Below, piece by piece: positions 37,684 through 45,579 of a stretch of 64,000 nt of DNA; the first letter of the stretch is position 1, and every line of letters starts with the position of its first letter. The position numbers were made by a program, and so were the translations under genes. The stretch comes from Mycobacterium angelicum (GTDB lineage: Bacteria > Actinomycetota > Actinomycetes > Mycobacteriales > Mycobacteriaceae). The notes beneath the pieces were generated by a model. That model was not told where the DNA came from, made no database searches, and saw only the letters and a list, made by a program, of their open reading frames with translations. The stretch lies in assembly GCF_002086155.1 (NCBI RefSeq), contig NZ_MVHE01000009.1, forward strand, positions 82,470 to 146,469, in the 5' to 3' direction.

Positions 37684-38072
37684 CTGTTGCGGTAGACCCG
37701 CAGCGCGGCGGTGATCATCGGAATCTGTAACGGCAGCCGGGCCAGGGCGATCACGCGCATCGGCCAGGGCTTGCCCCACCACAGTCGGACCATGTTCAGG
37801 TTTCCCGGATAGACCCCGATGAACAGCGCCGCTGCCGACCCGGCGCCCAAGCGGCGGGTGCGGCGCGACAACAGCAGCGTCGCGACTACCAACTCGGCGA
37901 CTCCCGAGGCATACGTATAGAACCGGGGGCTTCCGGGCAGCTCGGCGGGGATGATGTCGTCGAACGGCTTGGGCGCCACGAAGTGAGTGGTGCCCACCCC
38001 GATCAACAAGACCGCGAGTCGGTAGGCGGTGGTTTGGGCGGGATCAGGCTGTGCTCGGGGTGCGATGGTCAT
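37680..38072 (-). CDS. DoxX-family membrane protein
   Basis: 130 residues with four predicted membrane helices (AYRLAVLLIGVGTTHFV, YTYASGVAELVVATLLL, GAGSAAALFIGVYPG, LARLPLQIPMITAALRV). The PxxFxxxxP...ELxVA and YPGNLNM stretches are typical of the DoxX/DUF4267-like group seen in actinobacteria. Some DoxX proteins take part in thiol-redox or respiratory complexes; the role of this one is unknown. Its stop overlaps that of the convergent VOC gene by 4 nt. No clear ribosome site, but the ATG gives the expected cytosolic N-terminus. Confidence 0.8.
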   Translation of the reverse strand: MTIAPRAQPDPAQTTAYRLAVLLIGVGTTHFVAPKPFDDIIPAELPGSPRFYTYASGVAELVVATLLLSRRTRRLGAGSAAALFIGVYPGNLNMVRLWWGKPWPMRVIALARLPLQIPMITAALRVYRNS

Positions 38073-38088
38073 GGCCACGAGTATCCCG

Positions 38089-38547
38089 TCACCGCCGCTG
38101 TCGCCGCCGCTGGCGTGCGCCCTTGGCTTCGTCCGTCCATTCCTTTTCGATCCTGCCGATCTCCAGCGACAGCATGATGAGAGTTGGGTTGTCGCAATGG
38201 ACTTCGTGGGCATTGCGGAATTTCGCCCCCTCGCCGGTGGTCGGCAGATGCGGGCGCAGACCTTCATACCACTCGTCGCCGGCCACGTTCGGCGGATCGC
38301 CGTCGCGAGGTCCGGCCGCCCACTCCCGGTAGGCGCAGCTGGCGCCGCAGAGGCCGGCACGCCACGCTCGTACCGCCTCGTAGCGCTGCGCTTGCAGGGT
38401 GCTGTTCATCTGATGTTTGTGGTCGCGTCCGGCCGCCAGAGTGGGGAAGTACGTCTCGGCGACCGACTTCGCAATGCCCGCGACACCCATTGCCGACGCA
38501 CCCACGACCGTGCCCACGAGGCCCATCATCGCCATCTCCATTGCCAT
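38089..38547 (-). CDS. Hypothetical protein with N-terminal hydrophobic segment
   Basis: 152 residues. A Met-rich N-terminus and a glycine-rich hydrophobic helix (MGLVGTVVGASAMGVAGIA) are followed by a soluble, charged part with two Cys (AGLCGASCAYREW), a His/Asn stretch (NAHEVHCDNPTLIMLSLE) and a basic tail (RQRRRQRR). The length and composition suggest a real protein, perhaps associated with the membrane or with phage-like cargo; I do not recognise a family. It precedes the DoxX gene by 16 nt on the same strand and is probably cotranscribed with it. A second ATG two codons in has better ribosome-site spacing (GAAGG). Confidence 0.6.
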   Translation of the reverse strand: MAMEMAMMGLVGTVVGASAMGVAGIAKSVAETYFPTLAAGRDHKHQMNSTLQAQRYEAVRAWRAGLCGASCAYREWAAGPRDGDPPNVAGDEWYEGLRPHLPTTGEGAKFRNAHEVHCDNPTLIMLSLEIGRIEKEWTDEAKGARQRRRQRR

Positions 38548-38718
38548 CCTTCAGATGGTTCCACTTGAGGCGCTTGGCGACCAGGAAATACCGCAATCGC
38601 TACTATCCCCGGATGGAACCGGATGAGGACGCGCTTGATCCCGGCGGCGACGAGGGTCCGCTACCGATCGGATCGCGAATCCTTCGGTCGCGTCGAACTA
38701 TTCGCGCTCGCGGCTGTC

Positions 38719-38982
38719 TCAGGTGAAGTCCGAGTAGGCGAGGTGGACCTCGCAGACTTGGCATCTGAACAGGTAGGCCGTCGGTTGTGCGTCCCCCGTC
38801 GCCAGGGCCGCGATGTAATCCTCGATCTGTTCGGGAGGCCAGCCATGGCTGCGCCCTTCGCGGCGCAGCGCCTCTAACGCGTCTGGCAGGTTGGCCACCT
38901 CTTTACTACCGGCCGGGCCGAGGAAGGCGGCAGCGTCGCCGCAGTGATGCTCGGGGTGATAACGGAATTCGGGCAGTTGCAC
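38719..38982 (-). CDS. Short CbrC-like (UPF0167) protein, probably internally deleted
   Basis: 87 residues. The start ([15 protein letters not shown]) and the end ([19 protein letters not shown]) resemble the two termini of CbrC/UPF0167 proteins, which are normally about 180-200 residues. The central Cys-containing part seems missing, since the middle here is a single helix ([27 protein letters not shown]). It may be a deletion derivative that still folds or is decaying. CbrC is linked to colicin E2 tolerance in E. coli; no such function can be claimed here. Divergent from the SRPBCC gene. Confidence 0.55.
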   Translation of the reverse strand: MQLPEFRYHPEHHCGDAAAFLGPAGSKEVANLPDALEALRREGRSHGWPPEQIEDYIAALATGDAQPTAYLFRCQVCEVHLAYSDFT

Positions 38983-39053
38983 CCCGACGATCTTGCCCAG
39001 ACTCGGCTGCGCTCGCCAACTGTGCCGGTCAGCGGGCGGTCTAGCATGTCGTC

Positions 39054-39503
39054 ATGGTCGAGATTCACCTGGAGCGAACGATTGCCGCACCTGTCGAAGA
39101 GGTCTTCGATTGGCTGGCCGACCCGGTCAACCTGACCGCTGCTCCACTGGTTCTCACGTCCGCCTACGCCAAAGACTCCTCGCCCGGTGCTGGCGCGGTG
39201 CGCGAGGTGACGTGTGTCGGACCCCGCTTCCGCGAACACATCACCGCCTACGACCGACCACACAGCTACTCCTACCTGATCGTCGAATCCTTCCCGCCGT
39301 TCAATCACCAGGGCGGCACACTGACGTTCACCCCATCGGGCAACGCCACGCGCGTCGAATGGCACACCGAATACACCCACCCGGCACGCACGGGCGGCAA
39401 GCTGTTGGAGGCGGTTACCCGTCCGCTGCTGCGCTGGAGCTTTCTGGCAATCCTCGACGGTTGCGCCAAGGCGCTGGAAAGGACCACTGCCGGTGGGCGC
39501 TGA
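39054..39503 (+). CDS. SRPBCC (polyketide cyclase/START-like) family protein
   Basis: 149 residues. The N-terminus [24 protein letters not shown] is the standard SRPBCC first strand and helix; later strands ([26 protein letters not shown]) and a C-terminal long helix ([26 protein letters not shown]) complete the helix-grip fold. Such proteins bind hydrophobic ligands and may act as cyclases or carriers. Its last codons overlap the start of the following SDR gene by 11 nt, so they form an operon, likely with the monooxygenase-type gene after it. Confidence 0.87.
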   Translation: MVEIHLERTIAAPVEEVFDWLADPVNLTAAPLVLTSAYAKDSSPGAGAVREVTCVGPRFREHITAYDRPHSYSYLIVESFPPFNHQGGTLTFTPSGNATRVEWHTEYTHPARTGGKLLEAVTRPLLRWSFLAILDGCAKALERTTAGGR

Positions 39504-40278
39504 CCGTGCCGCATCCCGCACATTCGTGGTCACGGGTGCGGCCTCGGGCATCGGTCTGGCCACCGCGCAACGCCTGCTCGCCGAGGGCGGCACCGTCGTC
39601 GGCGCCGACCTGGCCTCCCCGCCGGATCTGGGGCCCCAGTTCCACTTCGTCACCGCAGACGTCACCGACGAAGCCGCCGTGGCGGGGGTGATGGCCGCGG
39701 TACCCGGACGGCTCGACGGGGTGGTCCATTCGGCCGGGGTAGCCGGCGGCGGCCCCATCCATTTGCTCGACCGCACCGAATGGGACCGGGTCATCGGCGT
39801 CAACCTCACCGCGACGTTCCTGGTGGCCAAGGCCGCGGTGATCAAGATGATCGAACAAGCCCGCGTCGACGGCGAGCGCGGTTCGATCGTCACGCTGGCC
39901 AGCATCGAGGGACTGGAAGGCACGGCGGGCGGAAGCTCGTACAACGCCGCCAAGGGTGGTGTCGTGCTCCTGACCAAGAACATCGCGCTCGACTACGGCC
40001 CGAGCGGTATCCGCGCCAACGCGATCTGCCCCGGTTTCATCGACACGCCGATGGCCCAAAGCGTCTTCGGCATCCCGGGCATGGAGGGTCCGTGTGCCTC
40101 GATCACCGCGGAACACGCCCTGCAGCGGCTGGGCCGGCCGGAGGAAGTCGCGGCCATGGCAGCGTTTCTGGTCTCGCCCGACGCCTCTTTCGTGACCGGT
40201 CAGGCCATCGCCGTCGACGGCGGCTACACGGCCGGGCGCGACCACGGCGTCGTCGAGTTGTTCGGACTCCCCAAGTGA
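39493..40278 (+). CDS. Short-chain dehydrogenase/reductase
   Basis: 261 residues. Cofactor motif [20 protein letters not shown]-type region [10 protein letters not shown], catalytic Ser/Tyr/Lys in [10 protein letters not shown] and YNAAKGG, then [10 protein letters not shown] and [12 protein letters not shown] at the end. This is a typical FabG-like NAD(P)-dependent alcohol dehydrogenase. GTG start within the end of the SRPBCC gene. Followed after an inverted repeat by an acyl-CoA-dehydrogenase-like gene. The trio suggests catabolism of a hydrophobic hydroxy or keto compound; the substrate is unknown. Confidence 0.92.
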   Translation: MGADRAASRTFVVTGAASGIGLATAQRLLAEGGTVVGADLASPPDLGPQFHFVTADVTDEAAVAGVMAAVPGRLDGVVHSAGVAGGGPIHLLDRTEWDRVIGVNLTATFLVAKAAVIKMIEQARVDGERGSIVTLASIEGLEGTAGGSSYNAAKGGVVLLTKNIALDYGPSGIRANAICPGFIDTPMAQSVFGIPGMEGPCASITAEHALQRLGRPEEVAAMAAFLVSPDASFVTGQAIAVDGGYTAGRDHGVVELFGLPK

Positions 40279-40285
40279 GAATCGC

Positions 40286-40354
40286 GTTCACCGAGCCTGC
40301 AAATCTGCAGCGAAAATGCGAGTAGGCACCTGCAAAATTGCAGGCTCGGCGAAC
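40286..40354. repeat. Long inverted repeat between the SDR and monooxygenase-type genes
   Basis: Left arm 40286-40310 and right arm 40330-40354 are 25 nt each and complementary at 22 positions, with a 19-nt loop. The core is GAGCCTGCAAAT...TGCAGGCTC. It begins 8 nt after the SDR stop and ends 20 nt before the next ATG. There is no T-run, so it is a hairpin or operator and not a classic rho-independent terminator. Confidence 0.7.
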
Positions 40355-40374
40355 ACTGGCGAGAGGAAGCACCG

Positions 40375-41538
40375 ATGACGTCGACAGCCGAGTTGGCCAG
40401 GGGCTTGCGCGAGCTGGTGCGCGCCGAGGCCGCCGAATCGGAGCGGATCCGCACCCTCACCCCCCCGATCGTCGACGAAATGTGGGCCTCCGGGCTGATG
40501 ACGGCGTTCAATCCCAAGGCGGCCGGCGGCGTGGAACCGTCGTTCGCCGAGATGATCGAGACGTGGATCGAAATGGCTTGGCAGGACGGCTCGTTCGGCT
40601 GGGTCGGAATCGCCAACCTGCCGTCGTCGTTCGCGGCCGCGACGTATCTTTCCGACGAGGGTTTCGCCGAAGTCTTCACCGCGCACGACAACCACGTCAC
40701 CATTGGCGGCCAGTTCTTTCCCAACGGACAAGGCATCGCCGTCGACGGCGGCTACCGGCTGAGCGGATCGTGGAGTTTCGGTTCGGGCACCGGCCATTCG
40801 CAGTACGTTGCGGCGGGGTTCTTCCCGATGGACGACGGCGAAATGCGCTGGGTCAGCGAGGGTATCCCGGACATGCAGGTCGCCGTGGTTCCGCGCGAAC
40901 AGATCAACTTCAACGACGGCTGGTATGTGCAGGGGCTCAAGGGAACCGGGTCCTACGACTACAGCGCGCAGGACGTGTTCGTGCCGGAGTGCCGGACCTT
41001 CGCGCTGTTCGCGCGCGAGCCGCGTCGGGGGAGTTCGCCGGCCACGCGCATGGGGCTGATGCCCGTGACGGCCGCCGGCCACGCCTCATGGGCGCTCGGT
41101 GTCGCCAAGAGCATGCTCGACGACGTGACCGAACTGGCCGCGACGAAATACCGGATGAGCGACATGGCGGCGCTGGCCAGCCGCCCCACCTTCCAGAAGG
41201 GGCTCGCCCATCACGTGTCGGCGTGGCGGGCCGCCCGTCTGTTGGTGCTCGACGCGTTCACCACCGCGGAAGCCGCCGTCGCCGCCGGATCGGAATTGAC
41301 CCCGACGCTGCGGGCAGACATGCGCGCGGCCGCTGTCTACGCCACCGATACCGCGCGCAATTGCGCGGAGTGGGCGCATCTGGTTGCCGGAACCAGCTCC
41401 ATTCGGGAGGGCAGTCGGCTGGAACGCGCCTTCCGTGACATCTACACCGGAACGCAGCACGCGTTCATCAGCGAGAAGGTCGCCATCGATTCGGCGCAGA
41501 TCTGGCTCGGCATCATCGAGGATCAGTTCGGGCTTTGA
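40375..41538 (+). CDS. Acyl-CoA dehydrogenase-fold flavoprotein (HsaA-like monooxygenase group)
   Basis: 387 residues. The three-domain acyl-CoA dehydrogenase fold is visible: helical N-terminus (IRTLTPPIVDEMWASGLMTAFNP), beta domain (YRLSGSWSFGSGTGHSQYVA, YDYSAQDVFVPE) and helical C-terminus (LEVTELAATKYR-like YRMSDMAAL, RDIYTGTQHAF). The GSWSFGSG and DxYTGTQHAF patterns are those of flavin-dependent group D monooxygenases and pimeloyl/steroid hydroxylase-type members, more than of true acyl-CoA dehydrogenases, whose catalytic Glu is not evident. A flavin reductase partner is not next to it. Likely an aromatic or steroid-ring hydroxylase component; uncertain. Confidence 0.82.
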   Translation: MTSTAELARGLRELVRAEAAESERIRTLTPPIVDEMWASGLMTAFNPKAAGGVEPSFAEMIETWIEMAWQDGSFGWVGIANLPSSFAAATYLSDEGFAEVFTAHDNHVTIGGQFFPNGQGIAVDGGYRLSGSWSFGSGTGHSQYVAAGFFPMDDGEMRWVSEGIPDMQVAVVPREQINFNDGWYVQGLKGTGSYDYSAQDVFVPECRTFALFAREPRRGSSPATRMGLMPVTAAGHASWALGVAKSMLDDVTELAATKYRMSDMAALASRPTFQKGLAHHVSAWRAARLLVLDAFTTAEAAVAAGSELTPTLRADMRAAAVYATDTARNCAEWAHLVAGTSSIREGSRLERAFRDIYTGTQHAFISEKVAIDSAQIWLGIIEDQFGL

Positions 41539-41915
41539 GCTGGGCGAGCCAGATGGTGTGGTGGCCACAGTCGGGGTCTTCGACGGCGTCGGCGATGACC
41601 CTGAACCCGTTGTCGTGCAGAAGTTGACGATATTCATCCGCATCCAGGCTGGCGTGGAACAGCGGCTCGCCGCGATAGCTGCCGATCTGTTCGCCGGCTG
41701 ACGGGCCGCTGGTGAACAGCAATGCCGCACTCGGCGCGGCACGGGCGGCACGCGCCGGATCCGCACCCCACGTCGAGCACGGCGGGCCGGCTGGAGAGTA
41801 GCGCCAAAAACCGGTCCAGCCAAGCCTTTTCAGGCAGTTCGTCACCACGGTCCCGGGACCAGGCCGCGGCGTGGCGTTGGTAGATGTCGGTCACCCGGTC
41901 GGCATCAGATCTCAC
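41513..41915 (-). pseudogene. SAM-dependent methyltransferase with internal deletion and frameshift
   Basis: The 5' end from GTG 41915 gives VTDIYQRHAAAWSRDRG...LDVGCGSG, the N-terminus through motif I of a class I methyltransferase. After that motif the frame changes and the sequence resumes near the C-terminus (ALLFTSGPSAGEQIGSYRGE, YRQLLHDNGFRVIADAVED, HTIWLAQLK). About 80-90 codons between motif I and the last third are missing, and the two parts are out of frame. So this is a decayed gene. The 3' end overlaps the end of the convergent flavoprotein gene. Confidence 0.75.
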
Positions 41916-41967
41916 GGATTCGAATCTATCCTGCGTGCGGTAAGTTCCATTAGCGTGAAGGCTGCCG

Positions 41968-42711
41968 ATGAATGACCACGCACTGGCCGCACACCTGGCC
42001 ACCGAGGCGGGCCGGCTGCTGCTCGGCGTCCGAACCGAATTCGCCGACGCCGACGCGAGCGAACGAAAGGCCGCCGGCGACAAGCGATCCCATGATTTTC
42101 TGATGGAAGCGCTGGGCAACGAGCGCCCGGACGACGCGGTGCTGTCCGAAGAGGGCGCCGACGACCTAGTCCGGTTGCGCTCGGATCGCGTCTGGATCGT
42201 CGACCCCCTCGACGGCACCCGGGAATTCTCCGAGCTCGGCCGCACCGACTGGGCGGTACATGTCGCACTCTGGGAGTCCGGCGAGCTCAGCGCCGGTGCC
42301 GTCGCGCTGGCGGCGCAGGGAATCACCCTGGCGACCCCGCACGTGGAGCAACCGCCCGCGGCCCCGGACAAGCCTCGCATCGTGGTCTCGCGTACCCGCC
42401 CACCCGCGATTGCGCTGGCGGTCCGCGACGCGCTCGGCGGCATCCTGGTCGAGATGGGTTCCGCCGGAGCCAAAGTGGCATCGATCGTCCAGGGTTTGTC
42501 GGATGTCTATGTACATGCCGGCGGCCAATTCGAATGGGACTCAGCCGCGCCGGTCGCGGTTGCCCGAGCCGCCGGGCTGCACACCTCGCGCATCGACGGC
42601 TCCGTGCTGGCCTACAACCAGCCCGATCCGAAGCTGCCTGACCTGGTGGTATGCCGGCCCGAGCTGGCCGACGCCGTGCTCGCCGTCACCGCGGCCGACA
42701 CCGCGCAATAG
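41968..42711 (+). CDS. cysQ: 3'(2'),5'-bisphosphate nucleotidase CysQ
   Basis: 247 residues. Inositol-monophosphatase fold with both metal motifs: VLSEEGADD, WIVDPLDGTREFSELG, and the late WDSAAPVAVARAAGLHTS. CysQ removes the 3' phosphate of PAP/PAPS and so clears the by-product of sulfotransferases and sulfate reduction. The length is slightly shorter than M. tuberculosis CysQ. It is divergent from the methyltransferase pseudogene and stands alone. Substrate preference between PAP and inositol phosphates cannot be told from sequence, but the DPLDGTREF variant is typical for CysQ. Confidence 0.9.
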   Translation: MNDHALAAHLATEAGRLLLGVRTEFADADASERKAAGDKRSHDFLMEALGNERPDDAVLSEEGADDLVRLRSDRVWIVDPLDGTREFSELGRTDWAVHVALWESGELSAGAVALAAQGITLATPHVEQPPAAPDKPRIVVSRTRPPAIALAVRDALGGILVEMGSAGAKVASIVQGLSDVYVHAGGQFEWDSAAPVAVARAAGLHTSRIDGSVLAYNQPDPKLPDLVVCRPELADAVLAVTAADTAQ

Positions 42712-42716
42712 TGCTC

Positions 42717-42759
42717 GTCCCCTAGCAGGGGGACATGGCGTCCCGTGACTGGGGGACAA
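42717..42759. promoter_or_regulatory. Cluster of GGGGAC/GTCCC half-sites after cysQ
   Basis: GTCCCC (42717) and GGGGAC (42729) form a 6-bp stem with a 6-nt loop; a second GTCCC starts at 42740, and another GGGGGAC follows at about 42751. GGGAC-N5-GTCCC resembles a DosR box, whose normal gap is 4. The following 42760-42900 holds no gene and carries the promoter region of the BKACE operon, including AAAGGAG before its ATG. Confidence 0.3.
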
Positions 42760-42901
42760 GAAGATTCATCCACTGGGTGACCACTCGGGTGACAGACACG
42801 TAGGTGCCCCGAGGCAATGCTGTGATAGCTACCCGTGCGGGGGGGAGTGTTCACGCATCAATGGGGAACAGTTCGTACTTTGATAACAAAGGAGCACGGG
42901 T

Positions 42902-44146
42902 ATGCTGCGCGGCCTAGTCCTTGGATCTGCGGTCACCGGCGCTAAGTTCACTCCCAGAAATCACACGATAACGGGCGATACGTTCATCGATCTCGTGTCG
43001 CGAGGTCAAACGATCAAATCCGATACCGGTCAACTCGTCGCCGAGGCTGTCGCACTATTCGACATCGGTGTCCGCTACTACCACTACCACGCACGTAACC
43101 CACAGACGCAGGAGCAAAGCACGTCCAACGCGCTCTACTCCGCGCTGAGCTACGAAGTCCAGGACCGCCTGCCCGGCATGCTGATCAGCTTCGGCGCCAG
43201 CCGCAACGGGCTCGAGGTGAAGGAAGCGATTCGACGTCACGGTGAGTGGGAAAGAATCAGTCAGGCCGCATTGCCGCTACACCTCGGCGGCGCCCACTTC
43301 GTCACTAAACAAGCGGCCGCCGAGCTTCAGGTGATACTCGACCTAGAGCGTCAGGGCAACGACATCGGCATCGATGCGGCATCGCGCCCCGAGTTCACGC
43401 GCGCCGTGCGTCACTATGTCGCGACGAAGAGCAACAGCGAGACCGCGCTTGAGGTTCATTCGACAACGGGCGGCGGCCATTACGGAACAACGTCGCCGTA
43501 TACGCAATTCAACGTCTACCGCAAGGCCGTCGACGCCCGGCGCAGGCTGCACCTGTTGCACGAAATCGAATGGGTCCAACTGGACCGCAGCTACGCCATG
43601 ACTCGGTTTGCCGTGGAACATCCGTTGATTCGGCTTGGCTCCGAAGGGCAGCTCAATATCACACTGCTGTTCGGGTTTTCGCCCCGGTTTCCGTTTCCGG
43701 GTAGTTACCAGGAGTTTTGCCACGCTGTTTCGCTGGCCAAGTCGCTGGAGTACGACCTATGCGGAAGGCAGTCTCGACGGGTGACGGTTTCCGTCGGTGC
43801 CGCGGTGCTGCCGGAGCACGCCCGCGCACACATCAAAGAGCTCGAATTCGGTCGTCACAAAGGCAGGCTCGCCGGTCCGCTGGAACGCCTCGCGTGCTAC
43901 GCGGCTCAGCCCGATAGCAATGTCGACCTTCTCCGGTCCGGGATGGAGGACACTCCTTACATCGTCACGCCCGATGGCGAGGTCACGTTGACCGACAACC
44001 TCGGCTTGGCGCACCAGGTCCGGGCGATGATCGACAGTTGCGGATCCGGTGTGCTCACCGATCCGGCAGCAGTGCGCCGCCAAATGGGTTTTGCCGAGCT
44101 GTCGAAGATCGTCGAGCTACCGCCGGCAGCCACCGTCGCCACATGA
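42902..44146 (+). CDS. BKACE-like (DUF849) beta-keto acid cleavage protein
   Basis: 414 residues, longer than the usual 280-310 of the family. The start (VLGSAVTGAKFTPRNHTITGD) and the metal site HxHxR (YYHYHARNPQT) are those of DUF849/BKACE enzymes; LPLHLGGAHF and LISFGASRNG continue the TIM barrel. BKACEs use Zn and acetyl-CoA to split beta-keto acids into a CoA ester and acetoacetate. The extra C-terminal 100 residues are of unknown role, and the divergence means the substrate, or even activity, is uncertain. First gene of a tight three-gene operon with an MFS transporter and an aminotransferase. AAAGGAG lies 8 nt before the ATG. Confidence 0.8.
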   Translation: MLRGLVLGSAVTGAKFTPRNHTITGDTFIDLVSRGQTIKSDTGQLVAEAVALFDIGVRYYHYHARNPQTQEQSTSNALYSALSYEVQDRLPGMLISFGASRNGLEVKEAIRRHGEWERISQAALPLHLGGAHFVTKQAAAELQVILDLERQGNDIGIDAASRPEFTRAVRHYVATKSNSETALEVHSTTGGGHYGTTSPYTQFNVYRKAVDARRRLHLLHEIEWVQLDRSYAMTRFAVEHPLIRLGSEGQLNITLLFGFSPRFPFPGSYQEFCHAVSLAKSLEYDLCGRQSRRVTVSVGAAVLPEHARAHIKELEFGRHKGRLAGPLERLACYAAQPDSNVDLLRSGMEDTPYIVTPDGEVTLTDNLGLAHQVRAMIDSCGSGVLTDPAAVRRQMGFAELSKIVELPPAATVAT

Positions 44147-45579
44147 TGAGACCTGGGCGACGGGGTCTCGCGGTGGGGGTGTGCACGTTGTCGACGTTCA
44201 TCGTCAATGTCGACGGCACCGCATACCAGGTCGCGCTCACTCAAATACGCGACACCCTGCCTGCCACGTTTGCGCAGGGCCAATGGATTCTCAGCGGATA
44301 CAGCCTGACCCTCGCGGCTCTGGTTATTGTCGCCGGCGCACTCGGTGACCGGTTTAACAAGCGCAGTCTGCTGGTTTCCGGGCTCATTGTCTACATCGTC
44401 GGATCGGTGTGTACTGCGTTGGCTCCCAATGCACTTGGGCTCATCGCGGCGCGCGTGCTGGCGGCGATCGGTGCGTCGATTCTGGTGCCGGTCGGACTTG
44501 GCATGATGCGCGTACTTGCCCGGTCGCATAAGGAACTGCAGCGCTTCACCGGTGCGTGGGGAGTGGTCATCGGCCTGGGCATGGCCACCGGGCCGCTGGC
44601 CGCGGGGTTCATTTCCGGGACCATCGGTTGGCGGTTCATCCCGGTGGTGACCGCCGTGCTGGCCGCGGGCTTCGCCGTGCTGTCGCGTGCCCTGCTTCCT
44701 TCGACTCCCGCCCACACGCCGCCGCGGCACGATTGGCAGGGAATCGTCTTACTGGGCGTCGCGATGTTCGCTCTGGTCGGCCTGCTCATCGCCATCGGTG
44801 AGCGCGAGTTGCTCATCCCGCTCGGCCTGCTGGTGGTGGTGACCGCCGTCGTCGGATACCTACTCAGGCGGCGCCAGCGGGTCGGCCTCTTTCCGATCCC
44901 CGAGCAGGCTTGGCAATCACCGACGTTCCGTACCGCGATGCACGTGGCGGTCGGCAACTACTTCTGCGTTGGCGGGGCGATCTTCCTGCTGGCGACGGCT
45001 TTCCTGGAGGGCAGCCGACACCTTCCGCCGCTGGTCGCCGGCGCAAGTCTGGTTCCCCTTGCGTTTGGATACGCGGTAGGGGCGCGACTTTCACCGCTGA
45101 TAATGCGGAATCTCGGCGCGTATCAGGCCATCACCGTCGCCGGATTGCTCACGCTCGCATCCGGTTTGGCTGTGGCGTTGCTTGTCACCACTGCCGCCGG
45201 TACCGCGGCGGTCAGCTTCGTTGCAGCCTTCCTCGGTGCAGGCATGGGAATGGCTAACACGCCGACCAACGTGTTGGCCATGTCCGAGTTACCCGCCGAC
45301 TATGCCGCCGTCAGTGGGGCGTTTGCCTCCGTAGCGCGCCAAGCGGGCCAGGCGATGGGCATTGCGGTGTGCGGTGCCGCCTACTCTTTGTCCGAGTCGG
45401 CACACGTGTCAGACGCGCTACCGTGGGCCGCGCTTCTGGTGGCCGCCGCCGCAGTAACCTTCACCGGATTGAATGGCCTCCCTTCGCATTCCGGTAGAAC
45501 TCCGCTAGGAGGTCATTATCACCAGGGCATTCTCCCGCCGGTCAGCCGGGAACCCGTCACCAACGCTGGCTCTCAATGA
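44143..45579 (+). CDS. MFS transporter, 14-helix DHA2-like
   Basis: About 478 residues with 13-14 predicted membrane helices. Motif A between helices 2 and 3 (GALGDRFNKRSLL), motif D1-like start (FIVNVDGTAYQVALTQI) and the 14-helix layout are typical of proton-coupled drug-efflux (DHA2) permeases. In this operon it may import or export the substrate of the neighbouring BKACE and aminotransferase. The start ATG overlaps the BKACE stop (ATGA). The last cytosolic residues overlap the start of the aminotransferase gene if its upstream start is used. Confidence 0.88.
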   Translation: MMRPGRRGLAVGVCTLSTFIVNVDGTAYQVALTQIRDTLPATFAQGQWILSGYSLTLAALVIVAGALGDRFNKRSLLVSGLIVYIVGSVCTALAPNALGLIAARVLAAIGASILVPVGLGMMRVLARSHKELQRFTGAWGVVIGLGMATGPLAAGFISGTIGWRFIPVVTAVLAAGFAVLSRALLPSTPAHTPPRHDWQGIVLLGVAMFALVGLLIAIGERELLIPLGLLVVVTAVVGYLLRRRQRVGLFPIPEQAWQSPTFRTAMHVAVGNYFCVGGAIFLLATAFLEGSRHLPPLVAGASLVPLAFGYAVGARLSPLIMRNLGAYQAITVAGLLTLASGLAVALLVTTAAGTAAVSFVAAFLGAGMGMANTPTNVLAMSELPADYAAVSGAFASVARQAGQAMGIAVCGAAYSLSESAHVSDALPWAALLVAAAAVTFTGLNGLPSHSGRTPLGGHYHQGILPPVSREPVTNAGSQ

